A stretch of 64,000 bases of DNA from Entamoeba histolytica HM-1:IMSS. Taxonomy: Eukaryota; Evosea; Mastigamoebida; Endamoebidae. The stretch spans positions 83,382-147,381 of the forward strand of contig NW_001914867.1 of assembly GCF_000208925.1 (NCBI RefSeq). The letters run 5' to 3'. This document shows, one piece after another, positions 20,991 to 32,121 of the stretch. Position 1 is the stretch's first letter; each line of letters opens with the position of its first letter. The notes beneath the pieces are model-generated. The model made no database searches. It saw only the letters and a list, made by a program, of their open reading frames with translations, and had not been told where the DNA came from. A program made the translations under genes and the position numbers.

Positions 20991-21250
20991 CAATTATAAA
21001 AGGTTGTTTCATTTTTGTTTTTCTCTCTTTTTATTTTCTAATAAGTTAAAAAGAAATGAAGTAATTTTTACTATATTTGTATTATATTTTTTATGTCTCT
21101 AAAAATAGAAAAATAATAATAAAATTCTTTGTTATTTATTTTTTGCAGCTTCCTTAGTTTCAAATGAAGAATGAACGTAAAATAACGATAGTTTAAAATA
21201 ATATTTTTTATTATAAATTTACTATAAACTATGAATATATTAATGATGTT

Positions 21251-22387
21251 TCACACTATTTCTTCTTCTGTAGGAAGTTTTATCTCACTGTCATCTTTTG
21301 AAAGCGAAGTATCTTCAGTAATACAAATTTCTTTATCTAATTCTTCATCTATTTGATCAATATCTTCACTATTAAAAAATTCTTCTTCTATTTCTTGTGC
21401 TTTAGAAATATTATATCTTTGTTCATTATCTAACCAACACCCATCTGTAAAAATAAATCCATCTCTCTTTTCATCAGTGATGATCATGATTGCAGTAAGT
21501 GCAACAAATTGAATATTTTCTTTTCTCTCACAAACTAAATAATATGATTCATCATCTCTCTTTTCTCCTAACTCAACATACCCAACACATTTTCCATTCT
21601 CTAAGACATTTAATTTTCCATATTTGTCTTGTCTAATTACAATTGAATCTGATTCATCTCCCCAAACAATTGAATTTTCATATAATCCTAAATACCATTT
21701 ACCATGTACTAATTTTGCTGTAGAGTCATACGTTCCTATTAATCTAATGATTGGTTCACAATTTTCATTTCTTTGAACACTAATAACACTTCTTCGTTGT
21801 TTTTTACAATGAAGTATAACCCTAAAAAATGGAGTTCCTGGAATAATATCTTTATTTGGTATTTCATTTAATAAACAGAGATAAAAGTAATCTTTACCAA
21901 AGAGTTGACTAGTTAATGTTATTTCTTTAGAAAGACTCATTTTACTAAATAATAAAGGTGTATTAATACAAAAATAATTTTGGTTTTTAATACAAATAAG
22001 ACCAACTTGACCAAAAGGTTCTTCATCTTTTTTTGGGTATATTCCTTTTTCTTCTTGCAAATAAGCATATAAAATTCCATTCTTTAATTGCCATCTTGTA
22101 CATCCTTTTTCTTTTTCTGTAATAGTAAGTTTGAATGGATAAGTTCGTTCATATGTTAGTCGCATATTTTTACCTATACATGGAACTCCAAGTATTGAAC
22201 TAACAGAAATACAACATGTTTGAGAAAGTACATCTGGTTCAATCATTTCAAAGAGTGTTTGATTTTGTTTATTATTATTTGGAACAAGAAGTATTTTATT
22301 TCTTAATAATCCAGGTACACAAGACATATATTGATATGTACTTTCATCAGACCCAATTCTATAAGAGAAAGTCCAATCACTAATCAT
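21251..22387 (-). CDS. unknown protein, 378 aa, beta-rich with acidic tail
   Basis: An intact frame from ATG 22387 to the stop at 21251. The first 330 residues are rich in predicted beta structure (WTFSYRIGSDESTYQYMSC, FRVILHCKKQRRSVISVQ, VHGKWYLGLYENSIVWGDES) with scattered cysteines. The last 50 residues are strongly acidic (EEEFFNSEDIDQIDEELDKE). There is no leader or membrane span. A tubby-like or other beta-barrel fold is possible from the alternation of strands, but no diagnostic motif was recognised. It lies between the FAR1-type gene and the E2 gene on the same strand, without evidence of functional linkage. Confidence 0.75.
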   Translation of the reverse strand: MISDWTFSYRIGSDESTYQYMSCVPGLLRNKILLVPNNNKQNQTLFEMIEPDVLSQTCCISVSSILGVPCIGKNMRLTYERTYPFKLTITEKEKGCTRWQLKNGILYAYLQEEKGIYPKKDEEPFGQVGLICIKNQNYFCINTPLLFSKMSLSKEITLTSQLFGKDYFYLCLLNEIPNKDIIPGTPFFRVILHCKKQRRSVISVQRNENCEPIIRLIGTYDSTAKLVHGKWYLGLYENSIVWGDESDSIVIRQDKYGKLNVLENGKCVGYVELGEKRDDESYYLVCERKENIQFVALTAIMIITDEKRDGFIFTDGCWLDNEQRYNISKAQEIEEEFFNSEDIDQIDEELDKEICITEDTSLSKDDSEIKLPTEEEIV

Positions 22388-22533
22388 CTAATTTATGATA
22401 GAAATTACTGATAATTTTAAGTTTTAATTTTACTGTCATCTTCTATTCTTTTCATTTATTTAATTAGATATAAAAAAGAAGTTAATTGACAAATAAGAAA
22501 CACAAAACCTTCTATTAGTTAAATAAAATTCCT

Positions 22534-23568
22534 TTAATTTAGAAAGTACATAATTATTTTTATTTTAAGTAAATTTAATACCATCAGAATTACCAAAAAT
22601 ATTGATAAGTAGAGGATTATATTAATTGTTTCATCAATAACTGCATATTGTTCATTTCTTTTATTTTCTTCTTTTGTTTCTTCTTCATGTTCAAGAAAAT
22701 GTTTTATTTTCTCTTTTTCTGCTTCTTGTCTTTTTTTTAAAATTGTTAAAACATCATCTTCTTGAGTAATTTCTTCTTCTTTTTCTTTTGTGTCTTTTAC
22801 AATTTCATCTTCTAATTTTGTAAGTAATTCCTCCTTACTTTCACTATTTATTTCATTTTGAGTTATTACATTACTTTCTTCTTTCATAATCTCTTGATTT
22901 TGATTATTATTATTTTCTTTTTCGGTGATTATTTCATTATCTTTTTCTACATTTTCTAATTTATGTTCAATCTTATCAGAGTCTGACAATTTGGATAGTA
23001 CTTCTTTAGAAGTAGTACTCGTTTTTGATTGATATTCAACACTTTCAGTTGAATTCTTTTTACCACTTTCATTTTCTAGCATAAATACTTTCTTTAATTC
23101 TTGGTGATTTGCACCACAAATAGGACAAGTGTAATATTGTGATTTTATAGCAAATTCTTTTTTTATATCTGAACAAGTTTCTAACCCACCAACAGCACCT
23201 GCTGCAGGGGTTAACATAAATGCTCGAATTGCTTCAAGCATTGAAGAGATACTCCAAACAGGAGTCCATGTTTCTGGATGAAATGAAGTAATAGAAAGAC
23301 ATATTTTTGTGTTAATAGCAAATCTACCATTTGGAGTAAAGAAATATACTTCAGGTGGATTTTTTGGATAGTCATAAGGGAAAACAAATTTACCATGATA
23401 TATTCCTTCAGCAAAGTCTGTTTCACTTTGTCCTTTGAAACTAAAATGACATTCATGCACAGATGATTCAATCAAATAAATAGTCATGTCTGGTGGTGGT
23501 GATTTTAAGAAAGCAGCATATTCTCTTTGAAGTCGTTTAACACTATTCAAATTACTGGTTTGTTGCAT
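22534..23568 (-). CDS. tail-anchored ubiquitin-conjugating enzyme E2, UBE2J/Ubc6 type
   Basis: A 344-residue protein with an N-terminal UBC domain: VKRLQREYAAFLKSPPPDMT, YPKNPPEVYFFTPNGRF, and the active-site region KICLSITSFHPETWTPVWSI with Cys90. The HPETW after the cysteine and the Y/F-tPNGRF segment are hallmarks of the J class rather than HPN-type E2s. A long acidic/Lys linker follows. The C-terminus is one hydrophobic span (INIILYLSIFLVILMVLNLL) with a few residues after it, giving a tail anchor in the ER facing the cytosol. The expected role is ERAD. Odd point: just after the UBC domain lies YYTCPICGANHQELKK, a CxxC pair. ATG 23568 is the first ATG. Confidence 0.92.
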   Translation of the reverse strand: MQQTSNLNSVKRLQREYAAFLKSPPPDMTIYLIESSVHECHFSFKGQSETDFAEGIYHGKFVFPYDYPKNPPEVYFFTPNGRFAINTKICLSITSFHPETWTPVWSISSMLEAIRAFMLTPAAGAVGGLETCSDIKKEFAIKSQYYTCPICGANHQELKKVFMLENESGKKNSTESVEYQSKTSTTSKEVLSKLSDSDKIEHKLENVEKDNEIITEKENNNNQNQEIMKEESNVITQNEINSESKEELLTKLEDEIVKDTKEKEEEITQEDDVLTILKKRQEAEKEKIKHFLEHEEETKEENKRNEQYAVIDETINIILYLSIFLVILMVLNLLKIKIIMYFLN

Positions 23569-23665
23569 TGTTATTATTTTTATGTTTTTTTTTCTAATTT
23601 GTTAGTTTAACATTTTTTTTATAAATTTCCTTTTTTTTTTTGTTTTAAAAAATAAAATTGTTAAA

Positions 23666-23672
23666 GAACTAA
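23666..23672 (+). promoter_or_regulatory. GAAC-type element of the LMBRD2-like gene
   Basis: TTAAAGAACTAATTAAAA lies about 36 nt before the ATG at 23705, in a short intergenic space shared with the divergent E2 gene. Confidence 0.4.
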
Positions 23673-23704
23673 TTAAAATTGTGTTATTTTTTTATTACAA
23701 AAGA

Positions 23705-25394
23705 ATGTGGGTTATTCTTGTTTTATTAGTGGCAATTCTCTCTATTATTATTTTATTGTTAATGTTTCAATTTATTGATCCATTGAAAACAAAATGGTAT
23801 GTAACATTCTTTGTTTTTCTTGGTTGGGGAATGTCATTTGCTATTCCTATTTTATTACCAATTGATATTTCATCAGTTTGATTTATTTCATTTAAATTAT
23901 TATTAATTAATATTCATTCATCTAATGTAGTCTTTATTTGATAAATGCGTGGAACAACAAAATAAAGTTTGTGATGAGCCATTTACATATGTTGATAAAA
24001 AAACTTTAGTTGTATTATGGAATTTATTATATTGGGGAACAACCATATTATGTTGGACAGCCATTCCATTTTTACAATCATATTGTTCAGCAGGAGATTT
24101 TCATGTATTAGAACGAATAAAAACATCATTACGTGAAAATATAATATTTTATTTGGTTGTAGGATTTGTTTGTGGAGTATTTTTGATATTATTCTTAATT
24201 TGGAATGAAAATGGAGATTGGTTAGGTATTGCTATTGCAGCAGCAAATGCATGGGGATTAATTATGGTTATTGGAATGATGGGGTATGGTATTGTAGCTG
24301 TTCCAGCTCGATTAATTAAGAACATATCATCAAAACATTATTTAAATTCATTATATTCTGAAATTAATGATCTTACAGAAGAACATGAAGAAGAGGAAGG
24401 AATATTATCAGAACTTATTACTCTTGTTAAGAAAGCAGATGAAATTATTCCAATTACTGACCCAATGAGGAAATGTGTTCTTATAATTATAAATGAAATT
24501 GACCCAAAACGTTATGAAGCAACAGAACCATCAAGAGACTTTGTTAAGTCATATGAAAATCTTAGTGAATTACATGCAAATATTCAATTTCAACAATTAA
24601 AAGTTAAACAAATATTTTACACATTACATAGTAATGTAGATCAAGTATTAAAATATGAAAGTATTAATAATAAAAAAGCTCCTTTATTTCAAAGAATTTA
24701 TTTCAATGTAATCAAAAAAATAGTTTCAGTCATTGCATTAATTTTATTTATTATTTATTCTTTAACAGTCTTTTCAAGTGAATTATTACTTCCATTCAAT
24801 CTCCCTATATTATCTCCTCTTTATTACATTATTCAATCAATTGAATCATCTGCATTTCTTTTACTTATTGTAATTACTGTTTTTGTTATTTATATTGCTT
24901 GGTGTGTTTATCAAACATTAATATCAATGAAATTATTTGATTATTATCAATTATTTAATAATCGTTTATCTGATCCTGGGTCAATGCTTTTTTCTGCAGC
25001 ATATTTATGTCGTTTATGTGCACCTTTAGCATTAAATATTCTTCATATGATCAAATTTGATGGCGTTCATTTCAATGGGACACAAACTGCTTTTCAATCA
25101 GTAATGTCTTCAATGGAAGATATTCCATTCTTTGGTCAAAATAGTTTCAATGATTTCTTCCCTGTTTGTATTGTTATTGTTTCTGCATTCAGTTTGTTGA
25201 ATCATTTTATTCCAATTCCTTTGATTTTCAATTCAATTTTGAAATTTTTTGGAGTTAGAGACCATAATAAACTAACTACTGCACAAAAAATAAAAAGAGG
25301 AAAATACATTTCTCAAATATTCTACACTCGATATGCTGATTATATGTTTACTTTAAATGCAAGTACTCATTTATTAAAACAAAAAGATGATTAA
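23705..25394 (+). CDS. LMBR1-domain membrane protein (LMBRD2-like), two exons
   Basis: Exon 1 is 23705-23875 and exon 2 is 23931-25394, giving 544 aa. The 55-nt intron starts GTTTGA and ends ATGTAG; splicing joins LLPIDISS to SLFDKCVEQQN in phase 0, restoring the LMBR1-family signature in which a (L/I)P(L/I)D(I/V)SS motif closes an N-terminal helix pair. Downstream are further hydrophobic spans (TTILCWTAIPFLQSYC, NIIFYLVVGFVCGVF, NAWGLIMVIGMMGYGIVAV), a coiled-coil loop (SLYSEINDLTEEHEEEEGI), four more spans and a short tail. LMBRD2 relatives are polytopic membrane proteins linked to receptor signalling and trafficking. Without the intron the start would seem to be a GTG at 23949, which cuts off the first helices. 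Confidence 0.88.
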
Positions 25395-26275
25395 TAATTT
25401 ATTATATCTTTCATTTTATGGTTTAATGATATTTTTATTTTATTTTTTATTTCTTATCTTATCTTATTGTTTTGATTTGTATTTCATCAACTGTTTCTAT
25501 ATGAGACATTATAAAATACTTGTTAATAGTAACTCTCTTATTTTCATTACAATCGAATGAAATTTGTGTGTCTTTTTTTGTTTTACAGTTATTTTAATTG
25601 TATTATTCTGAATAAATCAAAAATTAACTTTTTAGTCTATAACATACTTGGTTATTCCATCTTTCTATTCACATTTCATTTACTTGTTAATTGAATATTC
25701 AAATTAATTGTTTGACAATGTTCAATTTTATTTATTTTGTATGGTGTTTAATTAAATTAGATTTGAAGTGATATTTATCATTATTAATTACACTTTTAAT
25801 CATTTATTAGAATCATAAACGTTTGTTTCATTCATTCACTTATGAAATATAAATTAATGTCTTCATTGAATGAAGATTTTCAAAATTCTTGTTAACTTGA
25901 ATAGTAATTACATAGTAACTTTGTTGTATTAAATTGTATATCAGTTAACATTATAAATTTTAATGAATATGACATATTACATAGTCTATTTTGGCTAGTA
26001 TCAAAATACAAAACTAAGTATGTTCAACAAAAAAACAATGACAATAAATTACAACAACAGTTTGTATGTGTTTATGAGTTATTAGATGATGAGTAAATGT
26101 TTTTGTTTATCAGTTATGAAACTCAAAACATAGTGAATTAATTCAACAAATCAATACAATTCAAGTGAAAATAACAAAAAACGAATAAATAAATAAGTTA
26201 TAGATATAAAACAAATACAAAGAAATACTGAATGAAAATGATTCAATAAATCTGATTGAGTAATAAAAGAAAAAA
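25395..26275. other. AT-rich spacer with a coding remnant on the minus strand
   Basis: Apart from the remnant at 25459-25587 no gene was seen. Sequence is A/T-rich with stops in all frames. Confidence 0.4.
25459..25587 (-). pseudogene. short decayed coding remnant
   Basis: The minus strand is open for about 42 codons to TAA 25459, reading DTQISFDCNENKRVTINKYF and then MSHIETVDEIQIKTIR. It has coding-like codon use but no start and is preceded by stops. Probably the tail of a lost gene. Confidence 0.3.
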
Positions 26276-26276
26276 A

Positions 26277-26285
26277 GAACTAAAA
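26277..26285 (+). promoter_or_regulatory. GAAC-type element
   Basis: AAAGAACTAAAAAATCG is centred about 25 nt upstream of the ATG at 26306, in the same setting as the RPN2 and myotubularin elements. Confidence 0.45.
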
Positions 26286-26305
26286 AATCGAAATAAGAAA
26301 AATAC

Positions 26306-27880
26306 ATGATTCAAAGTAGCACTACAATTAATTCTAAAAAAGTTAGTTTTGAAGAGTTAAGTGAGAGTGAAAAAAGAATTATAATGATTAAATCAATCAC
26401 AGAATTCACTGATAACGATGAAGCAATGTCAAGAACAAGAAAATTAGTTGATTATATTAGAACTACAAAACCAACAGAAATCCTTGTCATTCTACAACAA
26501 CATGAAAAAATAGTTAGTATGGGAGAAACAATTAGTAAACAACTTGAACTAATTGATTTGTATTTGAAAGGAATTGGTAAAGAGTCAAGTTATACTCTCA
26601 TGACATATCAAGAGAAACAAACAGAAAAAATAATTTGTCAAGGAAAGTCATTTGATAATTTTATTGAAATAATAAAACAAAGCATTCAAGTTTATCCAGA
26701 ACAAAGGTTCTTTAGTTACATTTTTCCAACTATTCAATTTACACTAACAAAAATACCCCCTAAATGTGATTTAGTATTGCAATACTCCTATCATTATGAA
26801 ATTAACGATCAAATGAAAAACACTATCATTAACAATCTCAATCAAAAACCATATTTTATTTTCCAATGCATTTCTCCTACTAAACACTATGATGATCCAT
26901 TTGTAATGCTAAATTATAATGATTTAGCCATACTTCAAAATGGACTAATTCCCTCATCATACACACTAGGAAATTATATGGAGGAAGTTACAAACCTCGA
27001 AGGAGTTCTTATCACTCCAATATTTGAGGAATATGAGAAGATGAGAATATTTGCAAGTAGAACAAAACAATACAAAGTTACACCATGTCAAGTTACAATG
27101 AAGAACATTATCAGTGATAAAGGAAAAAGAATTGCTATCAAAGGAAATCTGAAGGTTGATAACAATGACATTCCTATTATAATCAAACAATACAAAAAAA
27201 GTGAATATTTTTATAATGAAAGTTATTTGGATTATCTTGACTCCATTGGACTATTAGTCAAAGCATCAGAACAATACAATAAATATGTTGACATGTATAA
27301 TAATCAACTTAAAGACGAGAAGGTACATCGAATGAAACGAGTGAAGTGTGAAGGAAGTCAGATGTTTGTTGTAACAAATCAAATGATTCAAGGAGACATA
27401 TTCCTACTTAAAGAAGTGAAAGCTTTCATTGATAAAAAAGAAAAAATGATAATTGAAATCTATCATGAAGAAGCAGAAACACAATTGATTCAAGCAATCA
27501 ATGAGGAAGGAAGTGGAATTAGAGATACGTCAGGAATAAAAAATATGGATGTTTCTGGAGGTATTTTAAGTATAGAAGCATTCAACCATTTTCTGTGGTG
27601 TCAAACCACAGAAAGTATTAGTGATTTGATGATTATGAAAAATGTATTTGTTATACTAACAAATAATGAATATACGATAATTAAAGCAGAAGTTATTCAT
27701 AGTAAACCAAGTAAATATTATTTCATTCAATATTCTGATGAGTTTGATACAGTAAAAAACATTTTTATTGCAAACCACAATTGTCAAACAATATGCACTA
27801 TGTTTAAAAGGTGTGAAGATGAAAATAGAGATATTGACTACGAGACTAATGATAAGTACATTACTCAATTTATTCTTTGA
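26306..27880 (+). CDS. unknown 524-aa protein, possibly with a degenerate alpha-kinase domain
   Basis: An intact frame from ATG 26306 to TGA. There is no leader or membrane span. The N-terminal 90 residues are helical; residues about 100-260 are mixed. From about 265 the order of motifs resembles alpha-kinases: a strand ending IPIIIKQYKKSEYF (compare the VAKxYKK lysine strand), a helix LVKASEQYNKYVDMYNNQL, strands KCEGSQMFVVTNQMIQGDIF, then EAFNHFLWCQTTESISDLM and VFVILTNN where kinases have AFSHF, DxQG and TDP. The catalytic words are changed, so if related it would be a pseudokinase. This is motif-order inference only; no family can be claimed firmly. Confidence 0.7.
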   Translation: MIQSSTTINSKKVSFEELSESEKRIIMIKSITEFTDNDEAMSRTRKLVDYIRTTKPTEILVILQQHEKIVSMGETISKQLELIDLYLKGIGKESSYTLMTYQEKQTEKIICQGKSFDNFIEIIKQSIQVYPEQRFFSYIFPTIQFTLTKIPPKCDLVLQYSYHYEINDQMKNTIINNLNQKPYFIFQCISPTKHYDDPFVMLNYNDLAILQNGLIPSSYTLGNYMEEVTNLEGVLITPIFEEYEKMRIFASRTKQYKVTPCQVTMKNIISDKGKRIAIKGNLKVDNNDIPIIIKQYKKSEYFYNESYLDYLDSIGLLVKASEQYNKYVDMYNNQLKDEKVHRMKRVKCEGSQMFVVTNQMIQGDIFLLKEVKAFIDKKEKMIIEIYHEEAETQLIQAINEEGSGIRDTSGIKNMDVSGGILSIEAFNHFLWCQTTESISDLMIMKNVFVILTNNEYTIIKAEVIHSKPSKYYFIQYSDEFDTVKNIFIANHNCQTICTMFKRCEDENRDIDYETNDKYITQFIL

Positions 27881-27921
27881 GATAGTTTTAATGTTTTATC
27901 ATTTGTCTTTTTAAAAGAACA

Positions 27922-28165
27922 TCAGACGATGAACCAAATGATTAGCACTCCAAATAACATCAATTCTTCTTTATAATTAAAACAATAAACCAAATAAGAA
28001 CCTCTTTTGTTTATGACCAATTTTATTATGTGAAAATGAATGAATCAGTATGAAATTATTCGTCTCTTATGAGTTAGTTTTAATGAATAATTATTATATA
28101 CCTTCATCATTAAATAGGATAGTATCAAATTCATATCGAACTACTAACTCATTGTACATCTTCAT
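27922..28165 (-). pseudogene. decayed coding remnant beside the assembly gap
   Basis: On the minus strand an ATG at 28165 opens MKMYNELVVRYEFDTILFND; after a one-base frame change the sequence continues VYNNYSLKLTHKRRIISY, a TGA, then INKRGSYLVYCFNYKEEL to TGA 27922. One frameshift and one stop break it. The FDTIL word followed by strand-rich sequence is reminiscent of TLDc-type proteins, but this is weak. Further coding-like pieces continue towards 28300. Confidence 0.4.
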
Positions 28166-28379
28166 TTAATCCTCATTCTTCAAAAGAAAAGTTATTCATT
28201 CATTCAATCAATTCTTTTTCCTTGTTTATTAACATAGCATCATTGATTGAATTATTTATTGAATTAGTTCCAACTCATTTTGTTAAATATTAAAATGATT
28301 ATGATTTACAAATCCATATGTCTGGCATTAGACTATTTTAATAAGACTTATTGAAGCATAAAAGAACAGTAATTTAATA

Positions 28380-28479
28380 NNNNNNNNNNNNNNNNNNNNN
28401 NNNNNNNNNNNNNNNNNNNNNNNNNNNNNNNNNNNNNNNNNNNNNNNNNNNNNNNNNNNNNNNNNNNNNNNNNNNNNNN
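28380..28479. other. assembly gap, 100 N
   Basis: Exactly 100 N, the conventional size for a gap of unknown length. It removes the last codons of SMC2; the sequence at 28321-28379 does not continue that gene. Confidence 0.98.
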
Positions 28480-31400
28480 AACTTTGGTATTAAACAAAAT
28501 GTTAGCATTATCAAACATTCCAGATTTTAACGATACAACAATAAATTGTGATGCTTTAAAATGTTCTCTCAACATACCTCCAAAATTTTGTGTATTAGAT
28601 ACATCCAAAGCAGCATCAACTTCATCAAGAATATAAAGTGGTGATGGTTTGTACAATAAAATAGCAAGAATAAGTGACAGTGCTAATAATGACTTTTGTC
28701 CACCAGACAATTCTATTAATGACTCTTTCCACATATCTCCTAATCTGACTCGTGCTTCTATTCCATTGAAAATAGAACGTCCATCATAAGGAACTAATTT
28801 TGCAGATGCTCCTGGATGTAATGAGCTAAAAATCGATCCAAATTTAACATTGACAAATTCATATGCCTCTTGTATAGCATCTTTCATTTTTTCATCCAAG
28901 TCATTGATTACTTTAACAATTTTGTCTTTGTCTGTTTCAATAATATGTTTTCTAGTCATTAAGTCTTTATATTCATCTTCAACTTTTTGTTGGTGTAGCA
29001 CAACTTGTTTATTTACACTTCTTTCAATTTCTATTTGTTCTTTACCTATTTCTGCTAACTCTTTTCTTGCTGAATTGATATTAAAGGTACTAAAATCAAA
29101 AATACCTCCTTTTTTATTAAACTGTTTTTTCTCCGTTTTAATCCAAAGGTATTTCTTTTCTAATACTCTTATTGTCTCGCCAATATTTTTTATCTCTTCT
29201 TCTTTCTTTTCTTTCTCTTTTGTAATTCTTTTAAGCTCATTTTCTTTTTCTCCAACCTTTTTTCCCTTGAGTTGTTTTTGTTCATTCATTTCTTTTACTC
29301 TCCTAACTTTCTCTGAATTTGCTATTTTAATTTCTTTAATTTCTCTTTTGAGTTGTTCAAGTCTCTTTTCTTTTACTTCAATTTCATGTTTGATATCCTC
29401 ACGTTCCAAGAGAATATTACTTAGTTCCTTTTCATGCGTTGCCTTCTCCTTTTCCCAATCTTCTATCTTCATCTTTTCAATTTCTCTTTTTCGAGTTTGT
29501 TCTTCTGCTCTTTTAATTTCTTTGCTTATTTTATCTAATTTTCCTTTTTCTTCTTCGATTTTATTTTGTAGCTCTTTTTTAACAGCTTCTCCTTGCCCCC
29601 CTTCCATTCTTTTTCTCTCGTTTATTGCTTCTTCTTTTCTATTAGTAAGGTCGGCTAATTCTTTTTCCTTTTCTTGGATCATTCGTTCCAATTTTTCTCT
29701 TTGTTTTATCATTCTTTCTCTTTCTTCATTCATCCTATCTAATTCTTCAAGCTCATACTCTGCCTTCTTTCTGCGTTCTCTTGCAAATTGTAAATTTTCT
29801 CTTATTCTTTTTATCTCTTGGAATTGAGCGAGTTGTGTTTTCTTTTCTTCTATCAGTTTTTGGCAATCTTCCCATTCTCTTTTCAATCCATTTTGTCTTC
29901 TAATTTCATCCAAAAAGCCTGAACTCTTAGGTTTACTACCTCCTGTTAAAATACCAGATGGATCATACAAATCACCTGATACTGTAACTGTTTTCATCAT
30001 GACCTTTGGGTTAAAACAAACCTTTTTTGCAGTTTCAGCATCCTCTGCAATAAGAACATTTCCAAAAACATATTTCATGATTGGAATAAATTCTGGTTCA
30101 CATTGAACTACATCTAAAGCATATTGAATCTTATTTCCTCCAATTTCTTTTGCTTGTTTAATTTGATTCAAATTTGGCATTTGTGGTGCAATCTTATTTA
30201 ATGGGATGAATGTCATTCGTTTTTTTAAACATTTTTTTTCAACCAATAGTGAAGCGGTAATATCACTATCAACAACAACATGAAAAATTTTTGGTCCTGC
30301 TGCAATCTCAAGTGCTGTAGAATACTTATTTTCTTTTGGAGTAAACAAAGTGACTATAAGACCTTTTACACGATTTCTATCAAAGTCAGCACTTGGTAGA
30401 GAATACCTAAAACTGAAATTCATTTTTCTGTTTGCCTCTTCAAATTTTCTTCTTTTTGCCTCAAGGTCTCGTTCCAAATCATATAATTCAGATTCAACTT
30501 CATTTGAACCATTCCAATTATTGCATTGGTACTCTAAATTTTTTTCTTCATTAAGAATTTCTTTTATTGTAGATTCAACTTCTTCTTTATTTACTTTGCC
30601 TGGAATTGGTTTTTGTTTTTGTCGAATGAGATCTTCACATTCTTTACGAACCTTTTTCATTGCAATAGTAATTCCTCCAATGACATCTTCTGATTGACTT
30701 AATCCATTCATTTTTCCTAGTCTTAGTTCTAATTCTTCAACCCTCTTTTCTATCCATTCCTTTTCTCTAATTAATCGTTCATCATTTTCTCCTTCATCTT
30801 CTTCAACTCTTTTAATATCTCTCTTAATTTTTTCAATTTTGTTATTGAGGCTTTTTTCTCGTTCTTTACTAGCGTCATTTCTTGTTTTCATGACTTCAAT
30901 TTCTTCATCAATTTTTGTTGCCTCTTTTTCCTTTTCATCAGTATTCAAAAGTTGTTCTCCTAAATCTTCAGCCATTCCATCAATTTCATCTCTCATCTTT
31001 TCAATTATTTTTTCATTGTTTGAAATTTCACCCTCTAAAATTTTGATTTCTTCATTTAAGTCTTTAAATTTTTTTTCTGCTCGATAATAATCAAAGGCAT
31101 GAATCTTCATTTCCAAATTCTCAGAGGCTGTTTTCTTATTTCTTAAGTTTACTAAAGCTTCTGCATCTTTCTTCAATTTTTCTCTTGATGGAGTGATTTC
31201 TTCTCTGAGGATGTCATCTATTTCCTTTAATTTAGAATCTTTTTTTTCTAAAACCTTTACTGCTTCTGCTCGTTTTGTCTCATACATTTTAGTTCCAGTG
31301 ACTTCTTCCACCATGGCTAAGATTTCCATCGGTTTCATGTTAAGTACTTTAACAACTTTTCCCTGCATTATAAGAAAGTGAGGATTGTTGACATTCAATC

Positions 31401-31803
31401 CAATTGCTCTGAAAAATGTTAAAATATGGGATTGTGGTAATACTTTTCCATTTAACATATACTTATTTTTTCCTGTAACAGTAATTTGTCTTGCAACAGT
31501 GATTTGATCATACCCTTCATAACCCGTAGGACTATTTGCTTTGTCATTATTATTAAAAACAATTGTAACAGTGGCTTTTGTGACACCACATTGTCCAGAC
31601 TTATATATTAATTCTTGTAAGGTTTGTACACGAACTAATGATAAATTCTGAATACCCATTACAAAACAAATAGCGTCTAATATATTTGATTTTCCTGAAC
31701 CATTTAATCCAGTAATAGCATTAAACTTACTATCAAATTTCCCTATTGTTGTTTTTCTAGCATAAGATTTAAACCCATCAATTAGTACTTCCTCGATGAA
31801 CAT
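28480..31803 (-). CDS. SMC2: condensin subunit SMC2 (3' end lost in assembly gap)
   Basis: 1108 codons from ATG 31803 to the gap. The start MFIEEVLIDGFKSYA matches the conserved SMC2 N-terminus; codons further upstream depend on a GTG and were rejected. Walker A is GLNGSGKSN near residue 32. A long coiled coil leads to the hinge (about 490-650; LIVTLFTPKENKY, GDLYDPSGILTGGSK), then the return coil, and the C-lobe with signature LSGGQKSLLALSL and Walker B SPLYILDEVDAALD. The last seen residues NILFNTKV should be followed by only some 15 more. SMC2 pairs with SMC4 in condensin for mitotic chromosome compaction. A GAAC box lies about 10 nt before the ATG. Confidence 0.95.
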
Positions 31804-31851
31804 TTCAATCTTGTTCAATTTAAGTTGTCTTTTTTTCACTTTTTCACTCAC

Positions 31852-32121
31852 TTAAATAAATGCTTCAAAAAGAGAAAAAAATAACAAAAATTAATTATTT
31901 TTTTTGTTTTATTCTCTAAAAATTTCCTATTAAAAAGTTTATTTGTATGAATAGGTAATAAGAAGAAATTATTTTTGTTAATCTAATGTTCTTCTCTCTG
32001 AAATAATTTCCAAAGTAAATAATAATACATTCTCTTTTGTATATAATATTACTATTTTAAACATTCAAAACGAATCTTAGTGTGACTTTTTAATAAATAA
32101 AATAAGATTTGGATTTTACAA
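31852..32121. other. spacer, nothing recognised
   Basis: AT-rich upstream region of SMC2; no gene seen. Confidence 0.4.

Noticed and set aside
28850..31381. Plus-strand Ser/Phe-rich frames across SMC2
   Set aside because: Antisense shadows of the Lys/Glu coiled coil; SMC2 is unambiguous on the minus strand.
31804..31851. N-terminal extension of SMC2 from a GTG
   Set aside because: The codon at 31851 is GTG; the conserved SMC2 start MFIEEVLIDGFKSYA begins with ATG at 31803.
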